Virus record (IMG/VR): IMGVR_UViG_3300027881_000058
Coordinates: 1-28,738 of that record
From: a virus
Direction: 5' to 3' (one strand)
DNA length: 28,738 nt
Shown here: one piece after another, positions 22,916 through 28,738 of the stretch
Layout of the letters: each line of letters begins with the position of its first letter
Numbering within the stretch: position 1 is the first letter of the stretch
Notes under the pieces: generated by a model
Databases searched by the model: none
The model's input: the letters and a program-made list of their open reading frames with translations, nothing else
Told to the model about the DNA's origin: nothing
Program-made: the position numbers and the translations under genes

Positions 22916-23614
22916 CTAGCTTCCTTTGGTTTCCAAGTCGATCTTGCGTGTCAGCATGTCCGACCAGCGTTCCTTCAGTGCCCATGCTAAGTTGACATCG
23001 TTGTGCTTACTGACAAACGAGAACTGTAACAGCGGGTACGACTGGTGCTTGTCGAACTGCACCTTGGTGATCACCTGCACTGGCAGGAGACCATGCTCAT
23101 TCTTCAACCTGCTGACGTAGGAGTCGAAGTTCTTGAGGCCACCCGGTGACACATACATCGTCATGGGCTCAGTGTCTTCATCGAGCTTCGCCGGTGCGAC
23201 AAGCAAGCGACGCTGGTTCTTGCAAGCCTTGCCTCTGCCTGTCGGTGCTGAGCCCCATTCGTTCTGCGGGCAAGTCTTACAGTCCTTTCCTTGAGGCCCT
23301 TCTACCGTGCCATCCGGCACCAGCAGACCGCTCTCTGGTTTGTCACGCCCAATCGCAAAGCAGTTGGGCTGCTGTGGATTACCCGCGTTGTACACGCCGG
23401 GGTAGTGACACATGAACCAGATGAAATCAAGGACCACCACTTCTATCGGGCCGGGTTCAGACTGCCCGTCTGGCAAGGTGAACTTCTTGTCCTTGAGTTG
23501 AATCTTGTTGGATGGAAGGGCGCCGAGTTGCTTGCCCTGTTCCGCCAGCTCTTTCTTGATCTGGTCCTCGACACTTACTGGGAGGTTCTTCGTCTCTTCT
23601 TTTGGTTTACTCAT
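22916..23614 (-). CDS. Cys-cluster protein, candidate DNA-binding replication factor
   Basis: The 232-residue protein has a charged N-terminus, then a central part with IEVVVLDFIWFMCHYPGVYN, C85 (QPNCFAIG), and the Cys group KDCKTCPQNEWGSAPTGRGKACKN (C112, C115, C131). Later strands LLVAPAKL, PMTMYVSPGG, VQVITKVQF and LLQFSFVSK would fit an OB-like fold with a zinc site. Its place beside a helicase and nucleases suggests a single-strand DNA-binding or recombination role, but I cannot show it. It overlaps the upstream small gene by 4 bases (ATGA). Confidence 0.66.
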   Translation of the reverse strand: MSKPKEETKNLPVSVEDQIKKELAEQGKQLGALPSNKIQLKDKKFTLPDGQSEPGPIEVVVLDFIWFMCHYPGVYNAGNPQQPNCFAIGRDKPESGLLVPDGTVEGPQGKDCKTCPQNEWGSAPTGRGKACKNQRRLLVAPAKLDEDTEPMTMYVSPGGLKNFDSYVSRLKNEHGLLPVQVITKVQFDKHQSYPLLQFSFVSKHNDVNLAWALKERWSDMLTRKIDLETKGS

Positions 23615-24024
23615 CCGGCTTTCCTCAGTGAAATTGTTCGCTGCTCATAGGCATCAATGCCTGGTATCTTCTCGCCCGAGGAGTTAAGCTCTCGGAACGC
23701 CGCTGCCGCGGGTCTACGTTGTAGCAAGTGAAATCCTTGGGTGTCGACAATGTGTTGCCACAGAGCATCCCAGTCCACTACATTCGGAAGGATAGTCTTT
23801 GTTATTGTCGCAGTCCCATCGTCACTTGCGGCCTGCTTCATTCCTTGACTGTCCAATCGCTGGAGTAGTTCCATTTCCAAGGAGCGCCACTCTGCGATCA
23901 GGTCCTTGTCCCGGCCGGAGATGCGCCTTCGCTCATCCCGTACTGAGACCATGCGTGCGATTATATCACCCGTTGACAGGGGTGTCATGTCTTCTTCTTG
24001 TTTCTTTTCAACGGTTTCGGCCAT
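23611..24024 (-). CDS. Small coiled phage protein beside the helicase
   Basis: The 137-residue protein has a charged helix (IIARMVSVRDERRRISGRDK and on to LIAEWRSLEMELLQRL), then a short strand part (TATITKTILPNVVDWDALW) and a C-terminal helix (GFHLLQRRPAAAAFRELN). It looks like a coiled coil joined to a small alpha/beta domain, as in several phage replication-module proteins of unknown role. AGGAG stands 6 bases before the ATG and includes the helicase stop codon. It overlaps the Cys-cluster gene (ATGA). Confidence 0.65.
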   Translation of the reverse strand: MAETVEKKQEEDMTPLSTGDIIARMVSVRDERRRISGRDKDLIAEWRSLEMELLQRLDSQGMKQAASDDGTATITKTILPNVVDWDALWQHIVDTQGFHLLQRRPAAAAFRELNSSGEKIPGIDAYEQRTISLRKAG

Positions 24025-24033
24025 CGTTATCTC

Positions 24034-25443
24034 CTAGGTCTGTAAAAGGTCCAGCAGCAGCTGCATGGACGTGAGCTTCTTGCCCAGCTTGGCGTAGACG
24101 TTCTCGTCGTACGTATTTCTGGCAATGATATGGATGGTCTCTGTCTTCCGTGTCTGCCCGGAGCGATAGATCCTATGGTTGAGCTGCTTGTAGAACTCAG
24201 CATTGTACGTCGGCGACGTCCAGATGGTGGTCGTTCCCTTGGTCAGTGTCAGCCCATGCCCCCCGGACTGAGGGTGAGCATAAATGTCGTCGATCTCACC
24301 GGCTTGGAACAAATTGACCGCTTCGATGCGGTGCTTGTCAAGGACAGTGCCGTCTATTATCCGGTACTTGCGGCCACGTTTGGTCGCGGCCTTCTCTAGG
24401 CCCAACCTCTGATGGCGCCAGTTGAACGCAACCACGCACTGCTCTCTGGCCTCAGCCAGATCCATCACCAGCTCGTAGCGCCCGTCGTCGAGGACCACGT
24501 GGGGGTTCTCGCTGTCCGGGCTCAGCAGGTTGGTGTACACAGCGCCCGACGCTATCTGCATGAGCTTCTGATGTACCGCTGAGGCATGTACTGCGGTCAG
24601 CAGCTGCCCACTGTCGAGGAGGGTAGCAGCCATGTCGACCATGCTGTCGTAGTGTTTGCGTAGTGCCGGCGGTAGGTCGATGTAGTACTCGGTCACCTTG
24701 TTCGGGGGGATGTCCACGCACTCCTCAAACTTGTGTCGGATGGAGAACGCGTCGATGCGATCGTAGACCACGACCTCTGAGCCTGCCTTGTCTTCCCATG
24801 TAAGGTGGTTGATGCTTGGCCCCGTCTGTCTTGGCTCGCACACGATCGATCGGAACTTCCAGAAGCTCGTGCCCAATGCCTTTCCATCGTCCAAGAGCTT
24901 GACCTGGTGCCACAGCTCGGTGATTGAGTTCGGGTTGGGTGTGCCGGTCATGCACTCTCGATACTGCATCTTCTTGGCCAGCCCATAGGCTGCCTTGGAG
25001 CGTTGCGTGTTGGCGTGCTTGTACGCTGTGCTCTCGTCGATGATGATCGTGTCGAAGTCATCCCAGTATTTCTTGGGGATGTTCTTCGTGTTCAGCAGCC
25101 ACTTGGCAGCATCGTGGTTGGTGATGTAGATGTCGACGTCGTGATCTAGAAAGGCCTTCTTGCGGTTTGTGGCATAGGCGACCATGTACGACGTGCCGGG
25201 GAAGAACTTGTCGATCTCATTCCCCCACGCAGGCTGTAGTATAGACTTAGGAGCGAGTACCAAGCATTTTTTGCCGCCAGCAGTGCGCCTCTCGATAAAT
25301 GCAGCAAGTGCCGGCCGCGTTTTAGCAGTGCCAGGATCTGAAGTGTCGAAAAAGCGGTCCTGTTCGCGTAGTAATGCAAGCGTCTTGTTTTGGTGTTCAT
25401 AGTAGGGGGGTATCTCCCTGATAAAATCTTTGATGTTAGCCAC
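24034..25443 (-). CDS. SNF2/DEAD-like superfamily 2 helicase
   Basis: This 469-residue ATPase has the SF2 motifs in order: YYEHQNKTLALL (Q-like), Walker A DPGTAKTR (residues 36-43), CLVLAPKSIL (Ia), DTIIIDESTAYKH with the DES box at 136-138 (Walker B), TGTPNPNS (III), then a second lobe with QCVVAFNWRHQRL, SGGHGLTLTKGTTTI (V) and QLNHRIYRSGQTRKTETIHII (VI). This is the SNF2-like phage group that unwinds or remodels DNA and often works with recombination proteins. I favour the GTG start at 25443 with GGGAG upstream and TAGTG overlap; an ATG at 25464 would add seven residues but lacks a ribosome site. Confidence 0.9.
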   Translation of the reverse strand: MANIKDFIREIPPYYEHQNKTLALLREQDRFFDTSDPGTAKTRPALAAFIERRTAGGKKCLVLAPKSILQPAWGNEIDKFFPGTSYMVAYATNRKKAFLDHDVDIYITNHDAAKWLLNTKNIPKKYWDDFDTIIIDESTAYKHANTQRSKAAYGLAKKMQYRECMTGTPNPNSITELWHQVKLLDDGKALGTSFWKFRSIVCEPRQTGPSINHLTWEDKAGSEVVVYDRIDAFSIRHKFEECVDIPPNKVTEYYIDLPPALRKHYDSMVDMAATLLDSGQLLTAVHASAVHQKLMQIASGAVYTNLLSPDSENPHVVLDDGRYELVMDLAEAREQCVVAFNWRHQRLGLEKAATKRGRKYRIIDGTVLDKHRIEAVNLFQAGEIDDIYAHPQSGGHGLTLTKGTTTIWTSPTYNAEFYKQLNHRIYRSGQTRKTETIHIIARNTYDENVYAKLGKKLTSMQLLLDLLQT

Positions 25444-25937
25444 TAAAAGTCTCCCTCGGCACATTGCAGTGCGACCAGCCCTTCCTCACGCCACATGTTT
25501 ACGACGCGACCCCTGTCTTCGAGAGCAATCGTCGGCACGAGTACGTTCTTTGGTAGAATAATTCTCCCTTCACGCATGTCGCGGAGCCACGTTCGTTTTA
25601 TCTCAGTGTCAGCCGTGTGGTCCCCGTGCTTGCGCATGAGGATCAGGTCCCAGGGAATTTTGTACTTCTCCAACCACTCGATCGTCTGCTCCCGCACCAA
25701 AGAACTTCGCCCCGTAATCAATATTATCCCCCACCCCGCGGCTCGTAACGTACGCACGAGCGCGCAGGTAGGTTCAATTGGATCGTCCTTGTCCATGTTC
25801 GCGTAGAAGGAGTCCCAGTCTGCTTTGAAGGTGGCCTCCTTGTCGCTTTCGAACTGCGTGATAAAGTGTAGCCGCGCAGAACAGTCAGCGATCGTACCGT
25901 CTATGTCGACGATTATTGTTGGCTTTGGCTCAGTCAT
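25443..25937 (-). CDS. HAD phosphatase, polynucleotide kinase 3'-phosphatase-like
   Basis: The 164-residue protein has all HAD motifs: motif I DIDGTIAD with D11 and D13, motif II ILITGR (T75), motif III with K114 (TEIKRTWL), and motif IV ALEDRGRVVNMWREEGL with D141. The last block closely matches the 3'-phosphatase half of T4-type polynucleotide kinase/phosphatase (FDDR..VV.MWR). The kinase half is absent. It would remove 3' phosphates from DNA or RNA ends. The ATG at 25937 follows AGGAG by 5 bases; a GTG two codons earlier is less likely. The stop overlaps the helicase GTG. Confidence 0.86.
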   Translation of the reverse strand: MTEPKPTIIVDIDGTIADCSARLHFITQFESDKEATFKADWDSFYANMDKDDPIEPTCALVRTLRAAGWGIILITGRSSLVREQTIEWLEKYKIPWDLILMRKHGDHTADTEIKRTWLRDMREGRIILPKNVLVPTIALEDRGRVVNMWREEGLVALQCAEGDF

Positions 25938-25939
25938 TC

Positions 25940-26506
25940 TCACTCCTTATAGAAGGCGTCCCACACATGCTCTTCTATTATTTCAAGACCATCAAGTACA
26001 GCAGTGCAGGCAGCTGCTAGCTCGGGGCTTTTGGGTCTGTACAGATAGGGCTCGTCTCCTCGGCTGGGGGTGAACTCTTGTCCTTCCCTGCGTTCAGCAG
26101 TATCTCGACCAGCTCTGCCTGCAGTCCCCGGCGAACCGTGCCCAGCTTCGCTAGGAGGGTGATCTCCGTTTCCTGCAGCTCTTCCAGCTCCGCCATCTTC
26201 TCCAGTGCTGCTACTGACTCCGCTGGTACGTCGGCCGAGACTTTGCCGGTCAGGAAGTCGTTGATCTCTTCCTGCCCTGCGTCGCTCTCCAAGAGCGCGA
26301 TGAATTCCTTCGAGTCCTCCGGACCCAGCTCCACTGCTTTCATTCCCATGTTGTTCTCCTGCTTGTATTAACGTTTGAATGTGTCCTTCGCACAACTTAG
26401 TAACTTCTTTCCGAGATACCATGCGGCAATTCTCGGCACCATCTAGCGAATTCGCTAAGTGATCTCGTTCTAAGTCACTAAGTTCGATGTGAATTATTGT
26501 TTTCAA
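25940..26506 (-). CDS. Long ORF overprinted by a nested gene, unknown
   Basis: The frame codes for 188 residues. A TTG start at 26506 has GGAG 7 bases upstream. Residues 1-50 read like a small folded protein (MKTIIHIELSDLERDHLANS followed by VSRKEVTKLCEGHIQTLI). From about residue 53 to 150 the chain is low-complexity, rich in Gly, Arg, Ser and Glu, which is what one expects of an off-frame reading of the nested gene. The last 35 residues (PELAAACTAVLDGLEIIEEH onward) again look real, and the TGA is 3 bases from the next ATG. Either this is a true overprinted gene with a disordered middle, or only its ends are real. Confidence 0.5.
   Translation of the reverse strand: MKTIIHIELSDLERDHLANSLDGAENCRMVSRKEVTKLCEGHIQTLIQAGEQHGNESSGAGSGGLEGIHRALGERRRAGRDQRLPDRQSLGRRTSGVSSSTGEDGGAGRAAGNGDHPPSEAGHGSPGTAGRAGRDTAERREGQEFTPSRGDEPYLYRPKSPELAAACTAVLDGLEIIEEHVWDAFYKE
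26017..26349 (-). CDS. Nested acidic coiled-coil protein, unknown
   Basis: The 110-residue protein (MGMKAVELGPEDSKEFIALL and onward) is acidic and helical, with a likely coiled coil (EKMAELEELQETEITLLAKL) and a Ser/Pro-rich end. AGGAG 6 bases before the ATG gives it a good ribosome site. It lies wholly inside the 188-residue frame on the same strand. A slippery CCCAAAA three codons before its stop (Pro106-Lys107) could shift ribosomes by -1 and append 29 residues, giving 136 residues that end just before the next gene. Function unknown. Confidence 0.7.
   Translation of the reverse strand: MGMKAVELGPEDSKEFIALLESDAGQEEINDFLTGKVSADVPAESVAALEKMAELEELQETEITLLAKLGTVRRGLQAELVEILLNAGKDKSSPPAEETSPICTDPKAPS
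26029..26035 (-). other. Candidate -1 ribosomal frameshift heptamer CCCAAAA
   Basis: On the minus strand the sequence reads C CCA AAA in the frame of the nested gene, a perfect X XXY YYZ slippery site at codons 106-107. GAGGAG lies about 20 bases before it, further than the usual stimulator distance, and a short AGCAG/CTGCT hairpin can form after it. Shift by -1 enters the frame of the 188-residue ORF. Confidence 0.5.
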
Positions 26507-26538
26507 AACTGGTCTCCAATTTTACAACTTTTTCTGTC

Positions 26539-26799
26539 CTAGGGGGGGCTGTTTTTAGTGACCTGCTCCCGCATTAGTTCTTCGACTTCGTCGATGACTG
26601 CTTCCGCCTCTGAAAATAGCGCCCATGTGCCCACAAGAGAGTCTTCCATCTCTTCACCCAACGGGTACAGGTCAACGACGACACCTTCGTCCGTACGTCG
26701 TACGTACACGCTGATGTTGTCAACAGTGATCCATACTGAGGTGTGCTCTTCTTTGAGCACATAGTCTGACTCGCCTTCACGTTTCAGTGCTTTGCTCAT
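26539..26799 (-). CDS. Small acidic phage protein, unknown
   Basis: The 86-residue protein shows KEEHTSVWITVDNISVYVRR and GVVVDLYPLGEEMEDSLVGT, a short beta hairpin followed by a helix (EAEAVIDEVEELMREQ). It is acidic overall. Its start overlaps the previous stop (ATGA). Downstream, a 32-base gap contains the ribosome site of the TTG-started ORF. Such small alpha/beta proteins often act as host-takeover factors, but no specific role is visible. Confidence 0.68.
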   Translation of the reverse strand: MSKALKREGESDYVLKEEHTSVWITVDNISVYVRRTDEGVVVDLYPLGEEMEDSLVGTWALFSEAEAVIDEVEELMREQVTKNSPP

Positions 26800-26981
26800 G
26801 GTCTAAATCCCTTCGTGAGTTCCCTGTATTCAGCTTTTGCTCGCTGCTCGATGTCTTTACAAAAGTCGAAGTCCAATGTGCCGCCAGATTTAAGGCGCTC
26901 TTGTATGTTCGGACCATAATATCGATCCCACAAAAGAAACCACGTAATCTGAAGTGGTGTCATCTGCAGTATGTCAATCAT
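26796..26981 (-). CDS. Small phage protein, unknown
   Basis: I start this 61-residue protein at the ATG that overlaps the previous stop (ATGA at 26978-26981). It reads MIDILQMTPLQITWFLLWDR, then YYGPNIQERLKSGG and a helical end (CKDIEQRAKAEYRELTKG). Its own stop also overlaps the next start (ATGA). The frame is open further upstream, but that part overlaps the previous gene. Confidence 0.6.
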   Translation of the reverse strand: MIDILQMTPLQITWFLLWDRYYGPNIQERLKSGGTLDFDFCKDIEQRAKAEYRELTKGFRP

Positions 26982-27187
26982 GCCGACAAGTCCATCAGTG
27001 TCGGCCGCGTGAAGCCCGGTGGGTGCATCTTCGCTATCCACTTGCGTTCCACTTTGGTGACGTCGTTTGAGATCTCGCAGTCAACGTCCACGGATTGCTT
27101 GGTGCGCTCCGCGAGGGCACTTGCGTAGTTTGCAGCGTTCTCAAATCTAGTGAATGTCGTGCCCGCGACTATGTATTTTGTCGTCAT
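26978..27187 (-). CDS. Small phage protein, unknown
   Basis: The 69-residue product reads MTTKYIVAGTTFTRFENAAN, then a helix YASALAERTKQ, VDVDCEISNDVTKVERKWIA and a Pro-rich end. A strand-helix-strand order with few charged patches is visible but no known motif. AGGAG lies 7 bases before the ATG, and the gene opens a chain of three coupled by ATGA overlaps. Confidence 0.62.
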   Translation of the reverse strand: MTTKYIVAGTTFTRFENAANYASALAERTKQSVDVDCEISNDVTKVERKWIAKMHPPGFTRPTLMDLSA

Positions 27188-27207
27188 GATTTGCTCCTGT
27201 GCTCAAT

Positions 27208-27227
27208 ATCGCTACACACGTAGCGAT
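27208..27227. promoter_or_regulatory. Perfect 8-bp hairpin or operator
   Basis: ATCGCTAC - ACAC - GTAGCGAT is a perfect inverted repeat with a 4-base loop, 21 bases before the gene that starts at 27187. It has no T-run after it, so an operator or mRNA stability element fits better than a terminator. Confidence 0.5.
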
Positions 27228-27285
27228 TTGTAAGAAGTTGCGGCGGATGCACAGCTTGGCATATGAAACGCTCGGGATGGGGCGC

Positions 27286-27349
27286 GGAGAGGACCAAGCT
27301 GCGCGGTACGTATACGACGCCGCCGCGCGCCGACGGAGGTTTCCTCTCC
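27286..27349. repeat. Nested inverted repeats in the 27188-27349 gap
   Basis: GGAGAGGA (27286-27293) pairs with TCCTCTCC (27342-27349), and inside it GCGCGG (27301-27306) pairs with CCGCGC (27323-27328). The whole could form a long stem-loop directly after the stop of the 154-residue gene. No U-run follows on the minus strand. Confidence 0.45.
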
Positions 27350-27814
27350 TTACAAGGTGTTGAACGTGTCCTCTTTGAAGTCGGCCGGGTTGAACGCGGC
27401 GAACTCTTGCAGCGCTATTAATGCAGCGTGTTGGTCACCAAGCACGATTGCATCTTCGACAGCATTTGCTTTTTCGTTGACTATGTCTCGTAGCCTCGAA
27501 TAGGCTGCAAACTCTGCGTCGTACCGAGTTTTCTCAGCTGTTCGCGCTTTGGCGAATGCATACTCGAGAACGATGCTTTCAAAGTTTGGTTTACTGTAGG
27601 AAGAAGTTTCCTGTGAGTACTGATCTGCCCACTCTTGTGCGAATCGTTGCAGCTGTACGCCGGAAAACTTTACTTCACCAGTACGTAACCCATTGACCAA
27701 GTCGCGAGTGTTGTACGCCTTTTGGTTTACAGGAGCTTTACCGATCAGGTTAGCCTTTATACTACGTACGCGTGCTCGTGCGTGGTCAATTTGACCCATC
27801 ATCATTTTAGGCAT
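27350..27814 (-). CDS. Helical phage protein, unknown
   Basis: The 154-residue protein begins MPKMMMGQIDHARARVRSIK and contains a loop VNQKAYNTRDLVNGLRTGEV, then long helices (SIVLEYAFAKARTAEKTRYD, AAYSRLRDIVNEKANAVEDA) and an acidic end. It is probably a small alpha-helical bundle. The ribosome site AAGGA lies within the end of the previous gene, and the start overlaps its stop (TAATG). No catalytic motif is seen. Confidence 0.68.
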   Translation of the reverse strand: MPKMMMGQIDHARARVRSIKANLIGKAPVNQKAYNTRDLVNGLRTGEVKFSGVQLQRFAQEWADQYSQETSSYSKPNFESIVLEYAFAKARTAEKTRYDAEFAAYSRLRDIVNEKANAVEDAIVLGDQHAALIALQEFAAFNPADFKEDTFNTL

Positions 27815-28002
27815 TATGCTATTCCTTTCGTTATTTTAGGCTTTTCGCCAAGTAAGTTGCCCGGTTTTATGCCGCTCCGGGCTAGCTGCTTCGAATTCAG
27901 ATAGAAACAAACCTGATAATTTCCCAACGTCTTGGACTTTGCAGGTCTTACTCGCCAGTACCACCGCCCAGCGGCCCCAGGTTGTTCCATAAGTGACTTC
28001 AT
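27814..28002 (-). CDS. Small basic phage protein, unknown; start uncertain
   Basis: With the ATG at 28002 this gives 62 residues: MKSLMEQPGAAGRWYWRVRP, then KSKTLGNYQVCFYLNSKQLA and a basic end. Strands rich in Trp, Tyr and Arg suggest nucleic-acid or protein binding. A GTG at 28032 would add ten residues, but neither start has a good ribosome site. The tRNA ends about 24 to 54 bases upstream, so the mRNA 5' end here may come from tRNA processing. Confidence 0.55.
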   Translation of the reverse strand: MKSLMEQPGAAGRWYWRVRPAKSKTLGNYQVCFYLNSKQLARSGIKPGNLLGEKPKITKGIA

Positions 28003-28055
28003 CGTTAGCGACTTATAGATTGTCCACGCCACTACATGGACAGCCGATTCGGATT

Positions 28056-28141
28056 TGGTGTAGAGGGAGGGAGTCGAACCCCCACGGATGAACCGACCAC
28101 GGGGTTACAGCCCGGTACCCTTCCTATTGGGTGTCCTCTAC
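28056..28141 (-). tRNA. tRNA-Tyr (anticodon GTA)
   Basis: The 86-base RNA folds as a class II tRNA. Acceptor GTAGAGG pairs with CCTCTAC; D stem ACCC/GGGT; anticodon stem CCGGG/CCCGT with loop CTGTAAC (GTA anticodon, Tyr); a 15-base variable arm with CGG/CCG; T stem GGGGG/CCCTC with loop TTCGACT; and A-CCA encoded at the 3' end. The first anticodon-stem pair is a C-T mismatch. The first base of the tRNA is the last base of the TAG of the nuclease gene, so the RNA must be cut out of a shared transcript. Confidence 0.95.
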
Positions 28142-28738
28142 TAGACGCCCCATTTGCAGGAGCTATCGCCGTGCTGCGGGCCGTATGGGCACCACATGCA
28201 CGTGATCTTGTTCGGGTTGGGTGGGAACTCTTCCGCGGTCGTCATCTTGAGGGCGCGCTCGTTCCACGAGGGGAGGAAGCGCATCGCCTTCTCTCTGGTA
28301 TAGTATTTGGTTGTGCGTGTGCTGGGCGGATGATCGAGATAGATGAACTCCACGTTGCACTCTTCCAGCGTTGGGTATCTCATGAACGAGCCCAACACGT
28401 AGAGCATGCCCTGCTGGCTGTGAGAGACCTCGTTCCCGAACTTCTTGCCAGACTTGTAGTCCGTGGGCGTCGCTGAGGTTGGCAGTTTGAAGCCAAGACC
28501 TCTAAGGGCATCGGAGTCAGGATCTATTTTGTAGTCGTCGTAGATGAAGTTATCGAGCTTCATCCGACACCACACGTCTTTGTCGAACCACCCTGTGGGC
28601 TCCCAGTCGATCGTGAAGCCCCAGTTCTCTTCCAGCTCTACCTCACCGTTGTTGTACTTGCCCTTCAGACCCTGAAAGTAAGCAGCATACCGTGTCATTT
28701 CTTTGGTGAGGGCAGCTTCGCCCTTTACGAACGCTTCG
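28141..28738 (-). CDS. Cas4/RecB-like PD-(D/E)XK nuclease (partial)
   Basis: The frame is open to the right edge, so the N-terminus is missing; a Met at 28698 is internal because EAFVKGEAALTKE before it fits the fold. The visible part has a nuclease core with CRMKLDNF and ATPTDYKSGKKFG (Asp...Asp-x-Lys), QGMLYVLGSFMRYP, and a C-terminal CMWCPYGPQHGDSSC with three Cys as in the Fe-S cluster of Cas4/AddB-type exonucleases. A fourth Cys may lie outside the window. It would process DNA ends in phage recombination. Its stop overlaps the tRNA by one base. Confidence 0.84.
   Translation of the reverse strand, partial: EAFVKGEAALTKEMTRYAAYFQGLKGKYNNGEVELEENWGFTIDWEPTGWFDKDVWCRMKLDNFIYDDYKIDPDSDALRGLGFKLPTSATPTDYKSGKKFGNEVSHSQQGMLYVLGSFMRYPTLEECNVEFIYLDHPPSTRTTKYYTREKAMRFLPSWNERALKMTTAEEFPPNPNKITCMWCPYGPQHGDSSCKWGV

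Noticed and set aside
25444-25464. ATG start for the helicase
   Set aside because: No ribosome site, and it lies inside the phosphatase gene; the GTG at 25443 has GGGAG and a TAGTG overlap. Not fully excluded.
1-28738. CRISPR arrays, insertion sequences, integrase or attachment site
   Set aside because: No regularly spaced repeats, transposase or integrase was seen; the complete tRNA has no partner repeat to suggest an attachment site.

Overview
The window looks like part of the genome of a lytic tailed double-stranded DNA phage of a Gram-negative host, probably a podovirus. The host type follows from an overlapping i-spanin/o-spanin pair, which only makes sense with an outer membrane. The podovirus-like assignment rests on a run of large, coiled or amphipathic virion proteins in the place and order where T7-like phages keep their ejection proteins. 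No genus or host species can be named from the sequence alone. Genes are tightly packed with many ATGA or TAATG overlaps, and no gene-free stretch exceeds 300 bases.

The window has two arms that converge near 17.7 kb. The plus-strand arm (1-17670) is the late region. It opens with the end of a virion gene, a small protein with an intramolecular-chaperone-like C-terminus, a 667-residue protein and a 1855-residue protein carrying an HELGH metalloprotease motif. Then come a one-span membrane protein, three tandem paralogues of unknown beta-rich type, a GH24-type endolysin, small proteins, a capsid-cement-like protein, membrane proteins, the spanin pair, a phage SPFH/Band 7 protein, more virion surface proteins (a pair of about 97 residues and a pair of LamG-like lectins) and a Cys-rich lipoprotein.

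The minus-strand arm (28738 down to 17701) holds replication, repair and nucleotide-metabolism genes, transcribed from right to left. In order of transcription they are a Cas4/RecB-like nuclease (cut by the window edge), a tRNA-Tyr, small unknown proteins, a nested pair of genes with a possible -1 frameshift site, a PNKP-type HAD phosphatase, a SNF2-like helicase, a small protein, a Cys-cluster protein, a structured RNA-like leader, a PD-(D/E)XK nuclease, an SspA/GST-like protein, two small proteins, a strong terminator, a Cys-rich protein, a DUF932 protein, a small protein, a dNMP kinase, a cytosine-methyltransferase-like protein and a last small protein.

The most unusual points are: (1) a gene nested inside a longer open frame at 25940-26506, with a perfect CCCAAAA slippery heptamer just where a -1 shift would join the nested gene to a credible C-terminal tail; (2) a phage-borne SspA-like protein, a possible modifier of host RNA polymerase; (3) a phage-borne SPFH protein directly after the spanins; (4) serial duplication of virion surface proteins in three separate groups; (5) a strong intrinsic terminator placed 18 bases in front of a gene start. 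All function calls come from reading motifs by eye; no database search was run.
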